This document shows positions 57,418 to 64,000 of a stretch of 64,000 nucleotides of DNA, one piece after another. The notes below the pieces were generated by a model that ran no database searches, was not told where the DNA came from, and saw only the letters and a list, made by a program, of their open reading frames with translations. A program made the translations under genes and the position numbers. How positions within the stretch are numbered: position 1 is the first letter of the stretch; every line of letters begins with the position of its first letter. Source of the DNA: Paucidesulfovibrio gracilis DSM 16080 (lineage in GTDB: Bacteria; Desulfobacterota; Desulfovibrionia; Desulfovibrionales; Desulfovibrionaceae); NCBI RefSeq assembly GCF_900167125.1, contig NZ_FUYC01000003.1, positions 347,996-411,995 on the forward strand. The letters are read 5' to 3'.

Positions 57418-59664
57418 TCAAAAAGGATAGGGAAGGGCGCCTGCGCCTGCCTCAACAGGTTTCCCCATTTTCCCCTCAATGCTCTCTAAACGGGCCTTGG
57501 CAGCATCCCTTTGCTTTGTGGTTTCCGCATTTTTAATCACGGTACGCAATAGCCGGGCTGCAGGTTCATATTCCTGTCTATCCTCATATATGCTGGCGGA
57601 CCGATACATGGCGGTCAGAGCCCACATGCTCTCCTGTGGGTATTGCCAGGCAAGCTTCAAGTAGTGGTCCAAGGCTTGATCGCGATTCCCCAGGGCAGCT
57701 TCCCCTTCGGCGAGATAAAAAAGGATTTCCGCCTGCATGGCCGTATCAAAGGTATCTTTCTTCTCCCAAAGACGAAGCAAATTTTCCTTTCCACCTTCAA
57801 GGTCGCCAAGCTGCTGCATCAAAAAAGCAATCTTCAACCTTGTAATATCGGAAATTGGCTCTCCAGTTTCCAACAGACGCTGGTACGCGGCATAGGCAGC
57901 GGCCATGTCCTCCTGTGCCACCTGAAAATCCGCCAAGACTTCAAGTCGACGGGCCAGCAGCCTGCGATCCTCAGGCTGTTCCGGGACCATGTCCAGATAG
58001 TAGCCAGCCAGACGCAACTGTTTTGCCTTTACGGCCTTATCCGCTAGAAACAAGGAACACTGCATTCCCAGGGCATGCTGAGGATAAAGATAGGCAGCTC
58101 TACGTGCTAAGCCCGTGGTGGGATTCGCCTCCCAGAGAACTTGCCACGAAGCCAATACCAATTCACGATCCAAAGGCCATTGCGTAAGCATGGTCTGCAA
58201 AAGTTGTGTAGAGCCGGGTTGTACCCAGAACGGGGCGGAGTGAGGCTGATCAGGAGAATTACCGGCAGCACTGGCCAACAGGGAGAGAAGGCGGTTAACA
58301 GGCGCTTCGGCCAGAGACTGAGAAGAGACGTGCGATACAGGCAAATGAAACCAAATCATCCCTGCAAGGCGTAATGCCAATGGAAGCTCCTCGACCTGGA
58401 GGGCATCCCACTCAGCGCGTGCCGAAGAAGCATCGCCGACAGAAAAAGCCAGTCCAAGCCGCAAAGGTCCGACACCATCCAACGGCTGAGAGTCAGGAAG
58501 CAGCTTTTCGGCTTCGCCGGATTGGAGCAGTTCATTGGCTCTGAAGGCTCCGAGTACAAGCAAATTGCTGGCAAAAACGGACAACCGGTGGTCTGAAGTG
58601 GAATATATCCATTGCCCTCTATTATTCAACAACTGCTTTAAATATGTATCCTGAACAAACGCCAATGCCTTGGGGTACTGTCCTTCCTGGTACAAATCCG
58701 CGTGAGACGCAACAGTCTTTCCGTCCAGCACCGCGCAGACATCGCTCCAAAACGTTCGAAGGCTTTCATTAGAAATTTGCTCCAAAGGAACAGTGGCGTC
58801 AGGCACTCCCAAAGCGGTCCGTGCCAATGCCTGAACTATGCAGCTTCGGTCCCTGCGCTGCACAAAAAAGACTTTGTTTTCGCGTTGATCCTCCGCGTTT
58901 GAAGCTCCAGTAACCGTTTGGTTAAAAACGGATTTCGCCGTACCCCAAAACGAGACATCCGGCCATGCCACCTGACCGACTTCAAGCATCTGTTGAAGAA
59001 AAGCCTTTTGTGCTTCTCGATTTACGCTATACGTAGAGATATATGTCCAAAAAAGGTTACGAAAAACATCAACCCAAATCGTATTCAATTCATATTCCGC
59101 TTGAAACACTTTTGGCACACGTTCCTGAGGAAGTGATCCAGCCGCCCGAACAAACCAAACAACAGCCTTGTCCGGTGCCCCAAGCGCCCGGAGCGCCTGC
59201 CCTCCATGCCACAATCGTCGAGCCTCCAAGGAACGCTCCTCAAAAGGCGGAGCACTTTCTATAAGCTGCATAGCCTTGGACGGTTGGGCTGCCTGGAGAA
59301 GATTTTCAATACGGCGCAGGATCGCCTGAGGCCGTTCATCCTGACCAGCATACACGGAATCCAGCTTGTCCCAGGCGCGATACCGTTCCAACCAGTCTTC
59401 ATACGTTTGATCGTTAACATTGCGGGGGGGGGAGGGAGGTGCAACGCCATCGTCAGAAGCTTCCAAAGCAGGCTCACTCTCAACTTCCACAAAATCAGAC
59501 TGTTCTTCCGCAAGAGGAGAAGCCTCAACGACTTGTGAGGTGGTTTCCGTATCCAACGAAGGCTCTACGCCGGAAGTTGTTGGCCCACCCAATACCAAGT
59601 GAGGGCAACAAACGGCCCCGGCAAGAATCATCAAACAAAGGAAACATGCAAGATAGCGATGCAT
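57418..59664 (-). CDS. Exported TPR-rich protein, function unknown
   Basis: 748 residues. Signal peptide (MHRYLACFLCLMILAGAVCC), an acidic low-complexity section (residues 30-85), then helical repeats to the end. The C-terminal 150 residues are clear TPR/Sel1-like units (FDTAMQAEILFYLAEGEAAL, GNRDQALDHYLKLAWQYPQE). No catalytic motif. The stop lies 73 bases before the riboswitch region, so it is transcribed separately from the cobalamin operon. Confidence 0.75.
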   Translation of the reverse strand: MHRYLACFLCLMILAGAVCCPHLVLGGPTTSGVEPSLDTETTSQVVEASPLAEEQSDFVEVESEPALEASDDGVAPPSPPRNVNDQTYEDWLERYRAWDKLDSVYAGQDERPQAILRRIENLLQAAQPSKAMQLIESAPPFEERSLEARRLWHGGQALRALGAPDKAVVWFVRAAGSLPQERVPKVFQAEYELNTIWVDVFRNLFWTYISTYSVNREAQKAFLQQMLEVGQVAWPDVSFWGTAKSVFNQTVTGASNAEDQRENKVFFVQRRDRSCIVQALARTALGVPDATVPLEQISNESLRTFWSDVCAVLDGKTVASHADLYQEGQYPKALAFVQDTYLKQLLNNRGQWIYSTSDHRLSVFASNLLVLGAFRANELLQSGEAEKLLPDSQPLDGVGPLRLGLAFSVGDASSARAEWDALQVEELPLALRLAGMIWFHLPVSHVSSQSLAEAPVNRLLSLLASAAGNSPDQPHSAPFWVQPGSTQLLQTMLTQWPLDRELVLASWQVLWEANPTTGLARRAAYLYPQHALGMQCSLFLADKAVKAKQLRLAGYYLDMVPEQPEDRRLLARRLEVLADFQVAQEDMAAAYAAYQRLLETGEPISDITRLKIAFLMQQLGDLEGGKENLLRLWEKKDTFDTAMQAEILFYLAEGEAALGNRDQALDHYLKLAWQYPQESMWALTAMYRSASIYEDRQEYEPAARLLRTVIKNAETTKQRDAAKARLESIEGKMGKPVEAGAGALPYPF

Positions 59665-61361
59665 AGTCGAATTATCCCCAAAAACGGCTCAGGTTGCATT
59701 TTTTCAATTTCAAAGTCCTCAACCCCACAAACTTGAATTCAAATCGTTTAGACTCAAAAAGAAAGAAGTGTTGTTGCAAAGAGCGCCCCAATAAATCGAG
59801 TTGTTGAGGTATACGTGGGATAGGTTCTTGGCACAAGTTGCGGTCGGATGAGGCCTTTAAATGAAATAGAAAACTAGAAACATTTTGTTTATCTGTAGAG
59901 CATAAACTTGTCAAGTTGACAAGCAGACAGCGTTGGCCGAGTCAAGTAGACACATAAACTTGACAAAAAAAAGGGAGAGGTTGCTTTTAAAGCGCTTAAA
60001 CGCGGAGTAAACACCGACAGAGAGGCCCTCAACTAGGTGATTTTGAATGTGGGTCCAAAAAAGGAGAAGCTGGGCCAAAGGGATCTCCTTCAACTTTATG
60101 AGTAAACAAAAACAGCCAGCCATTGTTGAAATTGGACGGCACACTAAATGTATATCTAAAATTTACATCCGTCAAGCGAGTAATTAGGGATCGCCACTCA
60201 GCGGATAGACTTACATGGACATCTCATCAAATACCCCTTTGTGGGGATGTTTTTCAATGCAATCTCATTCATTTTTTGGCCCAATAAGCTGGAGAGCGCA
60301 CCCTCATTGTGCCTACAGGCAAATAAAAGTGGTCTCGTATGAAGATTGTGAGCAACAATTTTGCCATGACGCTGCTTTTACCAAGTTTCACGCCTGCCAA
60401 CAGATCAAGTCACTCTTCACAACACAGCCCAACACGAGAGGACAGGGAACATTGTCAAAATCCTTTTGTCGAGTGACAAAACCAGAGCCAGTACATGAAC
60501 TTGACTTGCCCCCTCTCTTAAAGTAAACATGTCAACCCACGCAACTAAACACAATTGCGACTTCATGTGAAAATCCACTTTATCACGAGTTGTTCTTTAG
60601 TTGACCAAGTTGACACGTTGCACACATATTCATGACTCACCAACAAAGCGCAAGAATCCTGGAGCGCAAAATACATGATGGATTTCCGTACCCTCTCTCG
60701 GAACCAACTGTAGTGGCCCAAAGAATGTGCGCTCTCTCGCTGAAAGAGCGGGGCTTGCACTGATCTTGCTTAAAATATGTCCCAAATCACGGCACGACAA
60801 TGGGCTTGGCTCCCGCACCAGAAGCCGAATAGCCTTTGGCATCAATCTTTCATAGGCCAACTCAACGGCCCGATGCTGCAGTGGAGTGCATGGTTCACGA
60901 CGAATCGAACAAATCTACTTGCTGTGTCTAAATTTTTGGCATGCCGCAAAGGCACCTTACCGGTGTGCACCTTCAAAAACATCGTCGGGAAAGCTTTTTC
61001 CCATTTTGTAAGAGAGTTGTAAGGACGTTCGACTTGCCGGTCACTTCCTTTTTTTTATGTCAAAAGTTTACATAATATACATTATGAGACCAACATATCA
61101 TACAAAACCTTCCTATATTTCATAGTCGCGCCCCCCTCCAAGCAGTCAAAAGCTCTTAGCCCTTCCTGCCTAAAGGTAACGTTCCAGATGTCTCCCGCGA
61201 AAGTAGCAGCAGGCACAAGTTCTTTTTCCGGTCGCTGAAGAGCCTTGGTTGTTTTTCCCTACAGTGGGATTTTTACGGTTGCCATTCTGTCCACCGCCTA
61301 TTCTCCACCCCCAATCCCCTGATCCAGCGAAATACGCTCAGATTTAGCTCTAGATCGTTTT
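59665..61361. other. 1.7-kb stretch without a convincing gene
   Basis: Between the TPR gene and the transaldolase gene. Open frames at 60215-60526, 60630-60860 and 60777-61022 have no ribosome site or family match. The stretch is AT-rich in part and holds repeated AAGTTGACA/TGTCAACTT words (59907, 59953, 60496, 60530 and 60607) and a CATAAT-ATAC-ATTATG dyad near 61075. It could hold a small RNA, dead genes or a regulatory region. Confidence 0.5.
59907..59923. repeat. Palindromic CTTGTCAA-G-TTGACAAG element
   Basis: A perfect 8-base inverted repeat around one base. The preceding word CATAAACTTG recurs at 59951 before GACAAAAAA. Operator-like in form; no regulator gene is nearby. Confidence 0.5.
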
Positions 61362-62027
61362 TTAATATTCTTGTGGCCCCTTATCCATTTCCAAATTATA
61401 AATTGCTTCTCTAAAGGTTGTCAGCCCTTGCTCTGTCAGTGGATGTTTAAGGAGTCCCATCATGACCCCATACGGTATGGTGGCGACATGAGCACCAAGC
61501 AATGCCGATTCCAAAACATGACGGGGTGAGCGAATACTGGCAACCAATATCTCGGTAGAAAATTGATATGTGTTAAAAATTGTCACCAATTGACGTACAA
61601 GCTCCATCCCGTCATGGGCGATACCGTCCAGCCGCCCAACAAAAGGACTCACGTACGCAGCTCCGGCCTTCGCAGCCAGTAAGCCCTGAAGCGGTGAAAA
61701 AACCAATGTCATGTTCACGGCAACATCATTTTGGGACAACGTCCTGCAAGCCTTCAATCCAGCCTGAGTACACGGGCATTTTATTACGACATTCGGCCCC
61801 AGCTTCAGCAAGTTTCTTGCTTCTTCAAGCATCGATTCATATTCTTCTGAAAAAACCTCCAGACTGACCGGCCCCGTAACCTCGCGACAGATGCGAGTGG
61901 CCAGCCCGCGCCAATCGTCGTCTTCCCGTGCCAGCAGCGTCGGATTTGTGGTCACGCCATCGACCAAGCCGTAGTCGCAGGCTTTTTTCACTTCTTCCAA
62001 ATTTGCGGAATCAAGAAAAAACTTCAT
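61362..62027 (-). CDS. tal: Transaldolase-like (fructose-6-phosphate aldolase) family protein
   Basis: 221 residues, the short subfamily 3B length. Start MKFFLDSANLEEVKKACDYG, the VDGVTTNPTLLAR strand, Schiff-base Lys83 in NVVIKCPCTQAGLKA, and AYVSPFVGRLDGIAHDGMEL with SIRSPRHVLESALLGAHVAT. Pentose-phosphate transaldolase or F6P aldolase activity; the Lys-Cys-Pro context differs from the common VIKIP. RBS GGAGAA. Confidence 0.9.
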   Translation of the reverse strand: MKFFLDSANLEEVKKACDYGLVDGVTTNPTLLAREDDDWRGLATRICREVTGPVSLEVFSEEYESMLEEARNLLKLGPNVVIKCPCTQAGLKACRTLSQNDVAVNMTLVFSPLQGLLAAKAGAAYVSPFVGRLDGIAHDGMELVRQLVTIFNTYQFSTEILVASIRSPRHVLESALLGAHVATIPYGVMMGLLKHPLTEQGLTTFREAIYNLEMDKGPQEY

Positions 62028-62221
62028 AGGTTCTTCTCCGTTTCATCATATATGATTATATCCTGCCTCCATGGAACCCATCATACTCACGTAGCCCAAT
62101 TGTCGTCAAAACATCCCACAGCATAAATCGCTTCAAAAAAAATCGGCTTATTAAACCACTGTTGGAAACGGTCACATGTCCTCGACTTTGATAATTTGCA
62201 TCTTTTAGATCTGTCTTTATT

Positions 62222-62240
62222 GATTTTGATGCTCATTTTC
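62222..62240. promoter_or_regulatory. Fur-box-like site upstream of the DUF4198 gene
   Basis: GATTTTGATGCTCATTTTC matches 14 of 19 positions of the GATAATGATAATCATTATC consensus and sits within TTGA...TCAA arms. It is about 90 bases before the DUF4198 start. Weak evidence by itself. Confidence 0.35.
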
Positions 62241-62327
62241 AATACCAAGTACGGGTGTTCAGGTGGAATACAATGTCTCGGAAATTCCCTCACCCCGTAA
62301 TCATGCAAAGGATCGGAAGGAGAAACA

Positions 62328-63161
62328 ATGCGTCAATTTTTTTGGTGGACATTGCTGATCGTACTGATACCGGCCAGCGTTTCAGCACACTCCCTATTTA
62401 TTCAGTCAGGACGACACCATGTGCATGCTGGCAAGGGATCGCCCCTTTTCTTCTGTTATGGTCACCATTTCCCTGTTGACGATGCGGTTCGTCGCGGTAA
62501 GTTGTCCTATATAAAGATAATATCCCCACAATCTGAAATCAGAGATGTCTCACTTCGTGACGAAAAATGCCTGCATTCCTACATCGTGGACTATGATCAA
62601 CCAGGCACCTATGTGCTCACCGCGGAAACGACACCTGGGTATTTTACCATCTGGCACGATACCAAGGGCCGCAAACGTCACAGCATCAAACCTATGAGCG
62701 CAGTCGCAAAAAAAGCCGCAACAATCGACACCAGTCTGCGCAGCAGCCAATGGGCCAAGTCATATGTAACTTGTGACGCCCCCTCCCCTGTTTTTCCCGG
62801 AAATATCGGATTACCACTAGAATTGGTTCCGAGTAGGGACATTACCCAGGTCAAGCCAGGAGAATCCATCGAGATTAAAGTGTATTCCAATGGGAAACCC
62901 TATGCCGGTCCCGGCTATTGGGACGCCACATACGATGGTTTTTCAACCCAGGCCGAGGATATGTATATCCCTCGTACGAAAATTGAGGATGGAATCTTCC
63001 TGCTGCCAGTGGATGTTCCGGGTAGATGGTTTGTTCGTTTCTTTACAAAAACAGAAACGGCAAAGGAGTTTCAGTCTGAATGCCGACATGAAAAGCGGAC
63101 TGCAACCCTTGTGTTTCTCGTTCCCAATGAACGCAAACGGCCCAAAACAGATAGCCACTGA
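62328..63161 (+). CDS. DUF4198 periplasmic protein
   Basis: 277 residues with a signal peptide (MRQFFWWTLLIVLIPASVSA) and a mature start HSLFIQSGRHHVHAGKGSPL, His-rich as in DUF4198 proteins. Then GHHFPVDDAV and a second beta domain (VKPGESIEIKVYSNGKPYAG, YDGFSTQAEDMYIPRTKIED). DUF4198 proteins are often found with Ni/Co uptake or TonB-linked metal transport. RBS GGAAGGAG. Gene stands alone here; the partner transporter is not in the window. Confidence 0.85.
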   Translation: MRQFFWWTLLIVLIPASVSAHSLFIQSGRHHVHAGKGSPLFFCYGHHFPVDDAVRRGKLSYIKIISPQSEIRDVSLRDEKCLHSYIVDYDQPGTYVLTAETTPGYFTIWHDTKGRKRHSIKPMSAVAKKAATIDTSLRSSQWAKSYVTCDAPSPVFPGNIGLPLELVPSRDITQVKPGESIEIKVYSNGKPYAGPGYWDATYDGFSTQAEDMYIPRTKIEDGIFLLPVDVPGRWFVRFFTKTETAKEFQSECRHEKRTATLVFLVPNERKRPKTDSH

Positions 63162-63166
63162 CGGCC

Positions 63167-63212
63167 CACGGTACAGCAGGCCGTATGCCATCAAACGGCC
63201 TGCTGTACCGTG
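63167..63212. terminator. Long inverted repeat after the DUF4198 gene
   Basis: A 17-base perfect stem, CACGGTACAGCAGGCCG (63167-63183) against CGGCCTGCTGTACCGTG (63196-63212), loop of 12. It follows the stop by 6 bases. The T tail is weak, so termination is probable but not certain. Confidence 0.7.
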
Positions 63213-63325
63213 TTCATTATAAATAGGAAAACCGCACTTGTTCCTTCTTCATTTGTAACTTTGCGATGTTTCCCCTTGCCAAACGCACTTCAGATCATAT
63301 AATTAATCTATCCGCTCATTGACAT

Positions 63326-63719
63326 GGGGGCGCCCTGGTTTCGACGGAGATGCTGAAGCCAAGGTCGCAGGTCGGGGATGGCCGTTGGCCCCGTCATCAA
63401 TTCGGCCAGGCACACAAATGCCAACAATGACTACGAATACGCTATGGCTGCCTAGTTTAACTAAGCAACTGTAGTTCCAGGGCATGACCCTGGCGGCTCT
63501 CCGGGCCTACGCCCGATAAACCGGAGTTGTCGACGACACCCCTCGGGCTAGCGTTGTACGGTTGCACGTCCCGTATCGTGCGAAATCTTAGACGAGCTGG
63601 TCACATCGGCGCCTGTTCGTGGGCAACCTTTGTGGCGAGAATAAAAACACGGACTAAGCCTGTAGAAGCCTTGCGCGGATCGTTTTCGGACGGGGGTTCG
63701 ATTCCCCCCGCCTCCACCA
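63326..63719 (+). ncRNA. ssrA: tmRNA (ssrA)
   Basis: The tRNA-like ends pair: GGGGGCG at 63326 with CGCCTCC before ACCA at 63719. GGTTTCGACGGAG follows the 5' end and GGTTCGATTCCCC is the T arm. The tag frame starts at GCC (63420) and reads ANNDYEYAMAA then TAG (63453-63455), ending with the AA expected for protease recognition. About 394 bases in total, slightly long for the class. Rescues stalled ribosomes with SmpB. Confidence 0.96.
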
Positions 63720-63895
63720 AATCCAAGCCCCAGAACATCTCAAAGAGTCTAAAAGTCCTCGAAATTCGTGGGCTTTTTTCATTTTTATTGCCTAGTAACG
63801 TCTATTCCAATCTGTTGACGTACCCCCAGATTGTTTTTTTTTGGAGTAGATGGCCCTCACACAAACCTCGATCCCCTCACAAAGAGGACGACAAT
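63720..63895. other. Stretch between ssrA and the CRISPR end
   Basis: No gene. A possible weak terminator pairs AAGCCC (63725-63730) with GGGCTT (63770-63775) and ends in TTTTTT. The rest shows no repeat or ORF; it may mark the join between the ssrA locus and the CRISPR locus. Confidence 0.45.
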
Positions 63896-64000
63896 GAACC
63901 TGAACCCACGCGTGGGGGGAACACCATGTGCGCGTCTACTACTGCGCCCAGTACGGCGGTTCATCCCCACGGGCGTGGGGAACACGTTGTCCACGAACAG
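63896..64000 (-). CRISPR. Leader-distal end of a type I-E CRISPR array
   Basis: A full 29-base repeat at 63957-63985 contains TCCCCACGGGCGTGGGGAAC and has the inverted CCCCAC/GTGGGG stem of the E. coli-like repeat group. A degenerate copy lies at 63896-63924; its last 9 bases are intact but its first 9 do not match. The spacer between them (63925-63956) is exactly 32 bases, the type I-E length. A second spacer starts at 63986 and runs off the window. The crRNA sense is the minus strand, so the degenerate copy is the terminal repeat and the leader and cas genes should lie to the right. Confidence 0.88.

Noticed and set aside
60215..60526. 103-residue frame as a gene
   Set aside because: Cys/His content looks random, no ribosome site, and the frame lies in an otherwise unsupported stretch.
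60630..60860. 76-residue frame as a transposase remnant
   Set aside because: No ribosome site, no DDE or HTH signature, and no terminal inverted repeats could be seen.
62028..62327. Cobalamin or NiCo riboswitch before the DUF4198 gene
   Set aside because: A GGAAATTCCC-like word is present but the ordered conserved segments are not.

Overview
The window reads as a stretch of the main chromosome of a Gram-negative sulfate-reducer-type deltaproteobacterium, most likely Desulfovibrionales. This is inferred from the gene set, not from a 16S gene: an LL-diaminopimelate aminotransferase, a Met8/CysG-N-like dehydrogenase next to a HemX-like membrane protein, a YedF selenium-metabolism protein, a CbiK chelatase with a signal peptide, lipopolysaccharide export and lipoprotein-sorting genes (lptF, lptG, lolA, lapA, lapB), TRAP transport, and a tmRNA tag ANNDYEYAMAA. 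Gene density is high and housekeeping genes dominate up to about 39 kb.

Layout. 0-3.7 kb: tetrapyrrole genes on the minus strand (partial hemX-like, precorrin-2 dehydrogenase) and two glycosyltransferases on the plus strand. 3.7-16.5 kb: a long minus-strand run (xerD, a DHH-CBS-nucleotidyltransferase protein, LOG-like protein, HIT hydrolase, lapA, lapB, mutS, lipoprotein, lysA, rsmE, rarA), several joined by stop/start overlaps. 16.7-18.8 kb: dapL, folK and a small membrane-anchored Cys protein. 19-27.9 kb: tRNA-Met, uppP, lptF-lptG, engB, aroQ, efp, ftsK, lolA. 28-33.2 kb: rluB-like, yedF, a DUF374-type acyltransferase, gcvT and a 582-residue protein of unknown function. 33.4-39.2 kb: a DUF6485-like Cys protein, mreB, suhB-like, a Nudix hydrolase, rimI, pgk, tpiA, secG and tRNA-Leu(GAG).

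39.4-52.6 kb is accessory in character. A fused CobW-type GTPase with an unrecognised 300-residue N-terminal half is coupled to exbB-exbD-tonB. Next to it is a gntR-led operon encoding a small RREFF protein, an 11-helix membrane protein and a Tat-exported metallo-beta-lactamase-fold protein; I cannot assign this set to a known pathway and consider it the best candidate for an undescribed system. It is followed by a PAS protein without an output domain and a tetR-dctPQM TRAP transporter operon. Operator-like repeats are visible for both regulators. A bactofilin gene diverges from tetR.

52.6-57.4 kb is a cobalamin locus: a cobalamin riboswitch with an intrinsic terminator, then an exported cobaltochelatase (cbiK), an ABC importer (btuC, btuD, btuF-like) and cobI. 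From 57.4 kb come a 748-residue exported repeat protein, a 1.7-kb stretch with no convincing gene, a small transaldolase, a DUF4198 periplasmic protein and ssrA (tmRNA). The last 105 bases are the leader-distal end of a type I-E CRISPR array: one degenerate repeat, one complete 32-base spacer and one good repeat; the rest of the array lies to the right of the window.
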